From: an uncultured Oceanospirillaceae bacterium
GTDB lineage: Bacteria > Pseudomonadota > Gammaproteobacteria > Pseudomonadales > Balneatricaceae
Reading direction: 5' to 3'
Assembly: GCA_937136055.1 (NCBI GenBank)
Contig: CAKZOD010000116.1
Span: 1-35,400, forward strand
DNA length: 35,400 nucleotides
Part shown: positions 8,420 to 16,215 of the stretch, piece by piece
Layout of the letters: each line of letters begins with the position of its first letter
Position numbering within the stretch: position 1 is the stretch's first letter
Made by a program: the position numbers and the translations under genes
The notes under the pieces: generated by a model
What the model saw: only the letters and a program-made list of their open reading frames with translations
The model's database searches: none
What the model was told of the DNA's origin: nothing

Positions 8420-8705
8420 GCGTCTTGTTAGTCTGATTTTCGCCTGAAGGCGAGCGCATTTCTTTTTGCTAAAAAAGAAACCTAGCCAAAGAAAAGTTCA
8501 CTGTATGATTCATATACATCAATTCCTCCATCCTTTACCCTACATCCATGTAGTCGCATGACCCATGCTAAACTCTCCGCGACCTTGCCTACAAGGATAC
8601 AGGTACTTAGATTTTTCCGGGATCACAAAACCTCCCTGTCAATACGATCGATAATTTAAGCAATTTACTCCAGAGCTATCTAAAGGGGGCTGTGCGGCTC
8701 CGAAG
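8420..8705 (-). repeat. Composite intergenic repeat, copy 1 (inverted relative to copy 2)
   Basis: The 559-base gap between the methyltransferase and chemoreceptor genes holds no convincing gene. Its minus strand carries, in order, the blocks CGGAGCCGCACA plus a C-run (8702-8683), a TTGCTTAAATTATCG block (8671-8643), GTCGCGGAGAGTTTAGC (near 8584-8567), a T-rich AGCAAAAAGAAA block (near 8460-8490) and the small hairpin CTCGCC-TTCA-GGCGAAA (near 8440-8455). The same blocks in the same order occur on the plus strand at 10750-10985. The copies are diverged between blocks. This looks like an old REP-like non-coding mobile element. Confidence 0.6.
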
Positions 8706-8908
8706 GTAGGTCGCTATATATAAAGCTAATAAAATAAAGTGACTCAAGATAAAACACTAAGGTTATCGATTTTTCCTAGATATCTTGTTAGATCGTTCTA
8801 TTAATTTACTCTTAGTTTATATGCATTCTCGGTTATTTGATTTTCATGAATTTACGCCTATTCTTTTCTTAACCCACTGTACTAAAAACAAATAAAGGGA
8901 ATTTATCC

Positions 8909-10567
8909 ATGAAATTTAAGAGCCTTGGCAGCAAGATTATCATCAGCCTCAGCCTTATTGGTACTCTAATGACAATCATAGCCTGTATTGCGGTCAGTTC
9001 AATTATAGAATCGCGAATGCAGCAAGAAGTACAGGTAAAAGCTCAAGAATTAATAACCAGAACCGCGCAAATGTTCATGGTATCAACTGTAAAGTTCAAT
9101 GAAGAGTTCACTGCCACTAGCGAGCCCAGCGAAAAAGCTAAAATACATGCTGACTGGATGCGTACCATTACTGCTGTCGATCTCGCCGTGACTAATAATT
9201 TCGGTGAAGAACAAAGCCGTGTACGCTTGTATACAGACCCTAAAATTGTCGGCCTTCCTAGCTTTGGTGCTGAAGTAACTGCCGCACAGCAAGGCTTTGA
9301 AACACAAACCCTCAAATCCTTTGCTCAAGGTGAAGGCCCAATTATCCGCTGGAGCACTCAACATTATCAAATCGGTATCCCTCTAAAAAGTGATATGCAC
9401 CCAGGTTGCGCCAATTGTCACAACGTGCCAACAACCGGAGCAACCCTGTTAGGAGGTCTAACTGTCTCAGTACCGCTGACACAACTCAATCAACAACGCC
9501 TGATAAGCACTATATGGATTTGCTCGACTTTGGTGTTAGCTTTAGCTGCCACATTAATTGCAATTACATGGCTGATCCGTCGTGGTGTAATCAGCCCACT
9601 TCGAATCTTGAACCTACATACTCAACAAGCTTCTGAGCAACTCTCTAAAGGACAAGTTCAAACTAATTTCCCTGAAGTAGGTAAGCATGAAATAGGGGCG
9701 ATCAGCGGCAGCTTCAGTAATCTTTTAGAGGTTGTAAAGCGCCTTATCGACAATTTAATCAACAACTCCCACCAAGTAAACGATGCTGCCCAAGAAACGG
9801 CCAGAATGGCTGGCGAACAACAAAAAGCGGCCAACTTACAGCAGCAAAAGATTGTTTCAGTACTCGATTCCTTAGCGCACTTACAAGATGCTGGACAAGT
9901 TGTATCAGCACGAGCAGGTACCACCTCTGAAACAACGACCAACGTGATGGAACAAGTCAACGCTGGCAAACAGGCAATGGATAAAACACTCAGTACTATT
10001 CATGAGCTAGCCAAAGAAGTGAAGCGCGCTGGAGAAGTTGTCACTTCGCTGGATCAGCGCAGTGATAGCATTGGCTCTATCATTAGCACCATAGATGGCA
10101 TTGCAGAACAAACCAACTTACTTGCGCTCAATGCAGCTATTGAAGCCGCAAGAGCCGGTGAGCAAGGGCGAGGGTTTGCTGTAGTCGCCGATGAAGTCCG
10201 TACTTTAGCGCAGCGAACCCAGCAGGCAACAGGGGAGATAAATCAATTGATCCAAGAATTGCAATCAGATGCCCGTACCGCCAGCCAAGTTATGTCTCGC
10301 GGTGGTGAGCAGGCAACGCTAACGGTTGACAATGCATACAATACCCAACAACAGCTCGACAGTATTACCGAGCAAATGGCCAATATCAACGACCTTAACC
10401 AAGAGATAGCTTCGGCAGTTGGAAACCAAGCAAACACTATTGGTGATATTAACAACAACCTTAAAACCGTTTCTGAAGAAGCGGCAAGTAGTGTCACTTC
10501 CGCTGACCAGATGGCGCTGCATAGCGACAACCTCAAAGAGCTGTCTCAGCGGATGAATCAACTTTAA
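8909..10567 (+). CDS. Methyl-accepting chemotaxis protein with a periplasmic CxxCH haem motif
   Basis: Transmembrane chemoreceptor of 552 residues. TM1 spans about 9-33 and is followed by a periplasmic sensor region of about 165 residues. Near the end of that region is C167-AN-C170-H171, a canonical c-type haem attachment motif, preceded by MHPG. TM2 spans about 199-223, then a HAMP region (about 224-280) and a long coiled coil. The conserved signalling tip lies at about 396-436 (EQTNLLALNAAIEAARAGE, then GRGFAVVADEVR). The layout resembles DUF3365/Tll0287-type haem sensor domains, suggesting redox, O2 or NO sensing; that is inference. No C-terminal pentapeptide for CheR binding is visible. 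A strong AGGGA site precedes the ATG. The gene is bracketed by inverted repeat copies. Confidence 0.93.
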   Translation: MKFKSLGSKIIISLSLIGTLMTIIACIAVSSIIESRMQQEVQVKAQELITRTAQMFMVSTVKFNEEFTATSEPSEKAKIHADWMRTITAVDLAVTNNFGEEQSRVRLYTDPKIVGLPSFGAEVTAAQQGFETQTLKSFAQGEGPIIRWSTQHYQIGIPLKSDMHPGCANCHNVPTTGATLLGGLTVSVPLTQLNQQRLISTIWICSTLVLALAATLIAITWLIRRGVISPLRILNLHTQQASEQLSKGQVQTNFPEVGKHEIGAISGSFSNLLEVVKRLIDNLINNSHQVNDAAQETARMAGEQQKAANLQQQKIVSVLDSLAHLQDAGQVVSARAGTTSETTTNVMEQVNAGKQAMDKTLSTIHELAKEVKRAGEVVTSLDQRSDSIGSIISTIDGIAEQTNLLALNAAIEAARAGEQGRGFAVVADEVRTLAQRTQQATGEINQLIQELQSDARTASQVMSRGGEQATLTVDNAYNTQQQLDSITEQMANINDLNQEIASAVGNQANTIGDINNNLKTVSEEAASSVTSADQMALHSDNLKELSQRMNQL

Positions 10568-10749
10568 AACACAGTAAAAAAACGATTTATCTTACAGGGC
10601 AACAATAATAGAAAAACCTAAAAATATAACCTTAGTGCTTTATCCTAGGCTATTTATTTTTGTCTGTATTATCTTCTAACTTTGAAAGACTTATGAAACT
10701 GAAGGTACTCTCTTTTATTTGCTAAAGCACCTAATGCTCCCAAGCCAAC

Positions 10750-11110
10750 TACGGAGCCGCACAACCCCCTTCAGAGGGCCGCCGGAGCAATTGCTTAAAT
10801 TATCGGTCGTAGCGACATGGATGTCGCGGAGAGTTTAGCTGGGCCAGGGATGGCCCATGTAAACGGCCGTTAATTTCAGCAATTGCGGAGGGGTTTTCGG
10901 CGCTCGTGGGTGCCTTTTTTGTTTGGTTCCTTTGTTTTTGGGCAAGCAAAAAGAAAGGTACTCGCCAAGAGGCGAAATGCTGATAACCAGTTAAAGCCTA
11001 AGCAAAATAAAAACATCGAACTTGAACCAAACACCCGCCTCGCCAACAGGCGAAACACTGATTACCAGTTACCACTTAAGCTAAATTAACACACCAAACT
11101 AGAACCAAAT
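10750..11110 (+). repeat. Composite intergenic repeat, copy 2
   Basis: The 554-base gap between the chemoreceptor and yjdM holds the plus-strand counterpart of the element at 8420-8705. It has CGGAGCCGCACAACCCCC (10752-10769), a TTGCTTAAATTATCG block (about 10791-10805), GTCGCGGAGAGTTTAGC (about 10823-10839), a T-rich stretch ending GCAAAAAGAAA (to about 10956), and the hairpin CTCGCCAAGAGGCGAAA (10961-10977). Extra palindromic pieces such as GGGCCAGGGATGGCCC lie inside. Short open frames here encode only low-complexity sequence and are not real genes. Confidence 0.6.
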
Positions 11111-11116
11111 CGTCTA
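10961..11116 (+). repeat. 78-base tandem duplication at the end of repeat copy 2
   Basis: Two diverged units start at 10961 and 11039 (period 78). Each begins CTCGCCAA then GAG or CAG then GCGAAA, continues with CTGATAACCAG or CTGATTACCAG, and ends with GAACCAAAC or GAACCAAAT. Each unit opens with a TCGCC/GGCGA hairpin. The array ends just short of the yjdM stop region, so the hairpins may act as transcription-end structures for yjdM. Confidence 0.6.
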
Positions 11117-11121
11117 AACCT

Positions 11122-11454
11122 TTATGCTCTTTTAACAAACTTAGCTGTTACCATCATCTCCCCAGCCCCATCTAACTTACAATCTAACTCGTGATCCTTG
11201 CCTTCAACGATACGCTTAATCAAACCTTTAGTGCCCACTTTGATCACCTGCGAGCTACCTTTCACTTTCAGATCTTTTGCCGCTGTAATTTTATCGCCAA
11301 CTGCAAGCTGCGTGCCGTTAGCATCTTTGACAATGAACTCATCTTCATCGGGCTCTAGTGGGTTCCACTCGTGAGCGCACTCAGGGCAGATTAGTTGTTC
11401 TTGATCTTGGTAGACGAATTCAGATTCGCATCTTGGGCAATTTGGTAAAGACAT
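11122..11454 (-). CDS. yjdM: YjdM/PhnA-family zinc-ribbon protein
   Basis: A 110-residue cytoplasmic protein of the family historically called PhnA (alkylphosphonate uptake) and renamed YjdM in E. coli. The N-terminal zinc ribbon has two CxxC pairs, CPRC (about residues 6-9) and CPEC (about 23-26), followed by HEW. The C-terminal PhnA domain (about 40-110) contains the family patterns VKDANGTQLAVGD, DLKVKGSS and KGLIKRI. There is no phosphonate C-P lyase cluster nearby, so a phosphonate role is not supported by context. The molecular function is not settled. It stands alone, 131 bases after the HD-GYP gene on the same strand. Confidence 0.92.
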   Translation of the reverse strand: MSLPNCPRCESEFVYQDQEQLICPECAHEWNPLEPDEDEFIVKDANGTQLAVGDKITAAKDLKVKGSSQVIKVGTKGLIKRIVEGKDHELDCKLDGAGEMMVTAKFVKRA

Positions 11455-11584
11455 CTCTTATCACTTCTATAAATTTATCTAGCGGATATGGTAATGGCTC
11501 AAGAACGGCTTATCGAGTGTTTTCTGCTGTTTTTCCCGTTTTATTGATTTAACGCTTTAAAAAGCCTTGTCACTTCTAAAACAA

Positions 11585-14500
11585 CTAACCTAGATAACGT
11601 TGGATATCGACTTCATCAATCTGTTCTGGCTCTAAAAAGCGCTCAGCGTACTTTTTATAAACACCTTCACTTAAGAAAAGATCAAACAGTAGTGGGTCAA
11701 TGTGCTGCTTGCGCTTGAATGAGTGCAAAATATGGATTGCCTCTGACAGCGTTTTGGCCTTTTTGTAAGGGCGATCCCCTGCAGTTAGGGCTTCAAAAAT
11801 GTCGGCAATAGCCAGAACACGGGCTGGTATTGAAAGCTCTTTGGCTGTCAGCTTTCTTGGATAGCCTGTACCTATGAGTGTTTCGTGATGGCCCCCGGCC
11901 ATTTCGCTAACACGGCTCAAATTAGGCGGGAAAGGGATTTGATCGAGAATAACAATGGTTTGAATAATGTGATCGTTGATTATAAAACGCTCTTCTGGCG
12001 TTAGGGTGCCTCTGCTCACGAGCAGGTTATGCAACTCGCCGTGATTATTTAAATATTCTGGAATTTCCATTTTAAAACCATAGCTAGGATCTTGCGCCTT
12101 ACTATAAGGTCTTTCGATGATATGCTCTGGGCGATCACTAAATAGTTGTTCTGTAACAGGTAACGTAGCTTTTTCAGCATTGGCATAGCGACTGAGCTCT
12201 ATATGAGAGAGCCCTAGGCGATCGTCAAAGTTACGCTGCCAGGTTTCTAAGCCTATCTGTTGAATACGCTCTGCGTTTTCCGAGCTTTGAAATTCTCCTC
12301 CGGTGTTGCATTGGGCGATAAAAGCAAAGTCTTCTGTGAGTTGCTGCGTGCGTTGCGCTAAGGTTAAATCAGCTTGCTGCTTATCGACGTGATGGATATA
12401 TATCGATTCTAAGTGATCGATTTTTGCATCGCGCAACAACACTTCAAAACGAGTGCGGATTTCGTGAATGCGGTTGTAAATCATCTCCAGCTTAGTGGCT
12501 TTATCTACTACGCTTTCAGGGGTGGTGATCTTGCCGCAATCATGCATCCAAGCTGCCATTTTAAATTCACGCCACTGATCTTCCGTGGTAAATGAGAAAT
12601 TAGCTAACTCACCTTGCTGGCTATCGCATGCTTCCTGACAAAGCATTTCTGCTAGCAGTGGCACGCGCTCGCAATGCCCTCCGGTATAGGGGCTTTTTTC
12701 GTCGATCGCGCCTGCCAGAATTTTCACCATGGCATCCATCATGGTCTGCTGTGATTTTACGAGCTGCTGGTTTTCTAACGCGACATTGGCCTGCATCACC
12801 AATGTGTTAATCAAGCGCAGGGTATGACGATTTAATCGCCCAAGTGCCGTACCTTGAGTTGTTTTAGCATTGATTAATAGCGTTAACCCTTTTATCGACT
12901 TTTCTGCAGTTAGCATCGGCAGCAGCGTTAAAGAGTGCAGTGGCGATGTAATTGCCTGCTGCAAATCAGCGCTCAATTGCGGTAGCAATTCGGCAATTTC
13001 AATGCCTGTTAATTGCTGCGTCTCGCCTTTCATTAACGCTTGAGATAACCAGGCTTGATACAGGCCTGAGCTGTCACTTTCCTTGAACGATATCGGCTCA
13101 ATACTCTCAGAGGTAAACCCTCTTTTCGCCATTAATGCGAGCTGTTGCTCACTATTTAATAAGTAAATAATAGAAGCTTGATGCGGCGCTATCTTGTGAA
13201 GATGATCTTGAATCATCTCAAGTAAACTGCTTTGGTCTCTCTGGCGCGCAAACGTGACGCCACTTTCCATTAATTGGGAGAGCTTAGATTGAGTACCGCG
13301 CAAATTAATCAAAATGGCATTGATAAAGAATACGCCGCAAACCAATGCTGTGCCGATAAGCACCGATATTGAAGAGAACAGTACGCCAGTCAAAATAAAC
13401 AGCATTAAACCAATACCGGCAATGATGACGATGAAGCCTGTAATCAACTTGACCAACCAAAGCGGCCGATACCTGAAAGATTTGCCCAGCACTGATTGGA
13501 ATTTAGGCGCTGCAGCGATCACAGCGCCGCCGAGCGCAACGACTAATATCAATTCGAATAACGCGAGCCAGTGCGTTCTTTTTAGCAAGTTATTATCAAA
13601 CAGCCCTTCTACTATTTGCGCTTGAATTTCCACACCTGGCACGTGCTCACCGAGCGAGGTAAAACGCATATCGGATAAGCCCGCCCCTGTCAGGCCTATA
13701 AGTACCAGCTTGCTTTCAAGCATCTTAGGATCGAACTTGCCATTAAGTACGTCTACAGCTGATAAATAGCGCTCTGCTGTTTTTTCAATACTGGCATAGT
13801 AAGGCCAAACATCGCTATTGCCTTGCGTTAGCACATCGAGATTGGCAACTTGAATCCGCTCTATACCCAAATCGTTGGTGATAATTTTTACCTTGCCTAA
13901 ACCTGTTGCCACCCGCAGCATTTCGATAGGCATAGACGCAACCAGCTGATCGTTAACCGCTGAAATCAAAGGGAAGCGTCGAATAGCTCCCGCTTGTGCA
14001 GAGACACTGAGCAAAGCTTGCCCAGAAGCAGATTGCATTAAGATAGGTAAGTTTGCCAACACTTGCGGGTAGTTGGCGATAAAGGGAAGCGGGTTATTGC
14101 CGAGAAGTTTAGTCGGCGTCGCTGTTATCTGATCGCTGGTGGTATAAGCTTTTACATTAAAACCTGCTGCGGCCACAACTGAAGGGCTTCGGCTCAGCGC
14201 CATCGCCAACTGAAAATCATTAGTCGGCAATGCCAATAAGCTCTCGCGCACCAACTTCTGATCTTTGGGCAATAAATGCACAAAGCTTTCAACGGATTGA
14301 CGATCCGCTTCAGGCATATAGAAATCTAAGCCGATTGCTGCAGGTTTATGCTCGTTAATCTTATCGATAAGATTGGCTAGCACGTTCCTTGGCCACGGCC
14401 ACTGGCCCACTTGGCGAATGCTCTTTTCGTCGATCGCTATGACAGTTAAAGGCTGGCTTTGGGGGATTCGTGGATAAATTTTTTGATAGCTATCAAACAG

Positions 14501-14710
14501 CGCTTGTCGCGCTGAAACGACAGGCTGCCTGATTTTATTAGCGACATCACTGGCAACTTGAGCAAGATAAAGCTCTGGCTTTAACGGCAGTGTTGCCAAT
14601 ACTTCAACAACAACTATCAGCAACAGCATTATCGACGCGATTTTACGCCCTTGTGCAACCGTTAAAAAACGGCCAACCAAAGTAGCGCGACTTTTTTTCA
14701 GCGTCGACAT
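11585..14710 (-). CDS. CHASE2-GAF-HD-GYP membrane signalling protein (probable cyclic-di-GMP phosphodiesterase)
   Basis: Probable inner-membrane sensor that degrades cyclic-di-GMP. Counting from the ATG at 14710 (1041 residues), the order is: TM1 (about 24-42), an extracytoplasmic CHASE2 sensor domain (about 60-370, including VIAIDEKSI and WPWPR), three TM segments (about 380-465), a divergent GAF-like region (about 485-650), then HD-GYP. The HD-GYP catalytic signature is intact: HCERVP, MHDCGK (HD near 723), HHETLIGTGYP (near 941-951) and ADIFEALTAGDRPY. An insertion of about 150 residues separates the HD pair from the GYP motif. Upstream in-frame codons overlap the ompA-like gene. The internal ATG is preferred because it avoids that overlap and has AAGAG upstream. 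It is the last gene of a fecR-ompA-HD-GYP operon. Confidence 0.92.
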   Translation of the reverse strand: MSTLKKSRATLVGRFLTVAQGRKIASIMLLLIVVVEVLATLPLKPELYLAQVASDVANKIRQPVVSARQALFDSYQKIYPRIPQSQPLTVIAIDEKSIRQVGQWPWPRNVLANLIDKINEHKPAAIGLDFYMPEADRQSVESFVHLLPKDQKLVRESLLALPTNDFQLAMALSRSPSVVAAAGFNVKAYTTSDQITATPTKLLGNNPLPFIANYPQVLANLPILMQSASGQALLSVSAQAGAIRRFPLISAVNDQLVASMPIEMLRVATGLGKVKIITNDLGIERIQVANLDVLTQGNSDVWPYYASIEKTAERYLSAVDVLNGKFDPKMLESKLVLIGLTGAGLSDMRFTSLGEHVPGVEIQAQIVEGLFDNNLLKRTHWLALFELILVVALGGAVIAAAPKFQSVLGKSFRYRPLWLVKLITGFIVIIAGIGLMLFILTGVLFSSISVLIGTALVCGVFFINAILINLRGTQSKLSQLMESGVTFARQRDQSSLLEMIQDHLHKIAPHQASIIYLLNSEQQLALMAKRGFTSESIEPISFKESDSSGLYQAWLSQALMKGETQQLTGIEIAELLPQLSADLQQAITSPLHSLTLLPMLTAEKSIKGLTLLINAKTTQGTALGRLNRHTLRLINTLVMQANVALENQQLVKSQQTMMDAMVKILAGAIDEKSPYTGGHCERVPLLAEMLCQEACDSQQGELANFSFTTEDQWREFKMAAWMHDCGKITTPESVVDKATKLEMIYNRIHEIRTRFEVLLRDAKIDHLESIYIHHVDKQQADLTLAQRTQQLTEDFAFIAQCNTGGEFQSSENAERIQQIGLETWQRNFDDRLGLSHIELSRYANAEKATLPVTEQLFSDRPEHIIERPYSKAQDPSYGFKMEIPEYLNNHGELHNLLVSRGTLTPEERFIINDHIIQTIVILDQIPFPPNLSRVSEMAGGHHETLIGTGYPRKLTAKELSIPARVLAIADIFEALTAGDRPYKKAKTLSEAIHILHSFKRKQHIDPLLFDLFLSEGVYKKYAERFLEPEQIDEVDIQRYLG

Positions 14711-14747
14711 GCTAGTAACTCTTGTCCTTTCGGTGAATTGCGAACAA

Positions 14748-15449
14748 CTACCTAACTCTGATATCGACTCGGCGGTTTGCAGCTTCACTGACATTATTGC
14801 CAGTCGCTACAGCCGGTTCACGCTCGCCTCTGCCTGTCGCTTCGATAACGTCGGGTGAAATACCATAGCCTATCAATATATCTGCAACTGTTTGAGCGCG
14901 CTTGCGCGATAATTTATCGTTAAGCTCAAGCCTGCCCACACTGTCGGTGTGCCCGACTAATCTAATCTCAGGCACATCACGGCGCTCAATCTCCGCCTTT
15001 AGCTGATTGATAACCGCATCAGATTCAGGCGTTAGCTCAGTTGCAGAACCTGAGACAAATTTAACAGTGAAGGTTGTAACAGATTCTGGCAGCGCATCGA
15101 GCAGCTGGCCAAACTCACTATTCACTTCGCCCGCTGAGAGGGAATCTTCAGACAACCCCTGCTGCGTATTAGAAACTGCTTTATAAGCTTCATCGATGCG
15201 ATGAGTTGCACCTTGCGATGAGATCAACACAGCACCTGCTTTGCCATCATCTCCTGGTAGTAAAATAACTCGATCGGCAGGCTTACATGCTGCGACCTCT
15301 TGAGTGGATATACCGGCAACTACACAGCTGCCGTTAGAGTCTCGAACAGGCTCACCGGCGCTGTTAACCCAAAATGTGCTGGCATTTGCCAAGCTCGCTG
15401 ACAGCATCAGAAAAGAGGCACTGGCTATAGTGCTAAACTGCTTCGTCAT
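14748..15449 (-). CDS. OmpA-family outer membrane/peptidoglycan-binding protein
   Basis: A 233-residue exported protein. The signal peptide (about residues 1-23, cleavage after LANA) is followed by a short Cys-containing N-terminal region (C42 and C55, possibly a disulfide). The C-terminal OmpA domain (about 125-233) carries the peptidoglycan-binding signature LVGHTDSVG, then LSRKRAQTVADILIGYGI and ANRRVDIRV. There is no beta-barrel-sized N-terminal region, so this is a periplasmic OmpA-like protein rather than a classical porin. It begins 5 bases after the fecR-like gene, whose last codons supply its GGAG ribosome site. The HD-GYP start lies 37 bases beyond its stop. The three genes are clearly one operon, hinting that cell-wall attachment supports the CHASE2 sensor. 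Confidence 0.92.
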   Translation of the reverse strand: MTKQFSTIASASFLMLSASLANASTFWVNSAGEPVRDSNGSCVVAGISTQEVAACKPADRVILLPGDDGKAGAVLISSQGATHRIDEAYKAVSNTQQGLSEDSLSAGEVNSEFGQLLDALPESVTTFTVKFVSGSATELTPESDAVINQLKAEIERRDVPEIRLVGHTDSVGRLELNDKLSRKRAQTVADILIGYGISPDVIEATGRGEREPAVATGNNVSEAANRRVDIRVR

Positions 15450-15454
15450 TGTAA

Positions 15455-15916
15455 TTATTCTCCGTGAGCTTCGATAATAAATTCAGTGCCTCGAACACCC
15501 ACTGTCATAGTGCTGGTATTAAAAACAACGCGTTCAGGGTTTGTTTTGGCAAGTTGCCCTGAAATAACAGCAAGGCTGCCTTTAGCGACACTGGCACTTA
15601 ACTCGCCTTCATGGGTTGTTGTATTAAATGAAAATCGATCAATGACGACGCTGGATTCTGGCCCAGATGTTAAACGTGTATTATCGAACAGAGTAATGCC
15701 AGCAAAGCTCGCTGGCGCAGTAATGATTGTATCCCCGATGTAAACAGAATCACCCATTTTCACAGCGTAAGTGGTGTTATCACGTAGTGCACTCACAGAT
15801 CCGCTAATCACCTTAAAAGTCCCCGCTTTTTCGCCATGCGCAGGCAGACCTTGGGCCAATGAGACCTCCACATTTAAGGCTAATAACGCTAACCCCAAAA
15901 ACTTAACCTTAGACAT
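15455..15916 (-). CDS. FecR-domain exported protein
   Basis: A 153-residue exported protein with a signal peptide (about residues 1-21, VEVSLAQ) and one FecR domain. The domain shows VISGSVSALRDN, the MGDSVYIGDTIITAP segment, a beta-rich middle and the C-terminal VGVRGTEFIIE. FecR domains are known from the periplasmic half of the FecR anti-sigma regulator. Stand-alone exported versions like this one accompany CHASE2 signalling proteins in various bacteria. ATG 15916 is chosen over the TTG three bases upstream because GGAG lies 6 bases before it. First gene of the fecR-ompA-HD-GYP operon. A sigma-28-type promoter lies about 56 bases upstream of the start. Confidence 0.88.
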   Translation of the reverse strand: MSKVKFLGLALLALNVEVSLAQGLPAHGEKAGTFKVISGSVSALRDNTTYAVKMGDSVYIGDTIITAPASFAGITLFDNTRLTSGPESSVVIDRFSFNTTTHEGELSASVAKGSLAVISGQLAKTNPERVVFNTSTMTVGVRGTEFIIEAHGE

Positions 15917-15971
15917 CAATTACTCCATTACTCTCGTAGCATAAAATTTACAATAGTCAAATATTGCAAAA

Positions 15972-15998
15972 TTATCGGCAGAAGACAATAAATGTTTA
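15972..15998 (-). promoter_or_regulatory. Sigma-28 (FliA)-type promoter for the fecR-ompA-HD-GYP operon
   Basis: On the minus strand TAAACATT (15998-15991) is followed by exactly 11 bases and then GCCGATAA (15979-15972). The established FliA consensus is TAAAGTTT-N11-GCCGATAA, so the -10 box is perfect, the spacer exact and the -35 box 6 of 8. Transcription would start near 15964, about 48 bases before the fecR-like ATG, with no gene in between. This places the operon in the motility/chemotaxis regulon if the organism has FliA. Confidence 0.72.
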
Positions 15999-16150
15999 GT
16001 TTACGCTATGGTTTTGCTTTCTAAAGGCACAATATAGAAATATTAAGATGCTTTATTAAGACAATTTTTTTCATCTGTACATTTCGACAAACTAATTGTT
16101 ATCAATAATACCCAAATAATTTCGAGCAAAACACGGGGTTATTGGCTAAT

Positions 16151-16190
16151 CAAAATCAAAAAAAAGCGGCCTTATTGGTCGCCTTTTTAT
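16151..16190 (-). terminator. Intrinsic terminator after glmS (likely bidirectional)
   Basis: GCGGCC (16166-16171), a five-base TTATT loop and GGTCGC (16177-16182) form a short hairpin with one G.T/A.C pair. It is flanked by an A-run on the left (T-run on the minus strand) and TTTTT on the right. It lies 34-50 bases beyond the glmS stop. The rest of the 15917-16215 gap holds only the sigma-28 promoter and AT-rich sequence. Confidence 0.6.
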
Positions 16191-16215
16191 TCTACGCTGT
16201 GTTTAACGGGTTTAA

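Noticed and set aside
8643..8671. Sigma-28 promoter for the chemoreceptor (ATCGATAA near 8650)
   Set aside because: The matching -35 box is poor, it lies about 250 bases from the start codon and it is part of the repeat element.
10883..11089. Short overlapping open frames in the gap after the chemoreceptor (both strands)
   Set aside because: They translate the T-rich and hairpin blocks of the composite repeat into low-complexity Phe/Lys-rich sequence; the same blocks recur non-coding at 8420-8705.
14711..14794. Longer HD-GYP start overlapping the ompA-like gene by 47 bases
   Set aside because: The added 28 residues are polar with no family features; the ATG at 14710 precedes the basic stretch before TM1. 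Not fully excluded.
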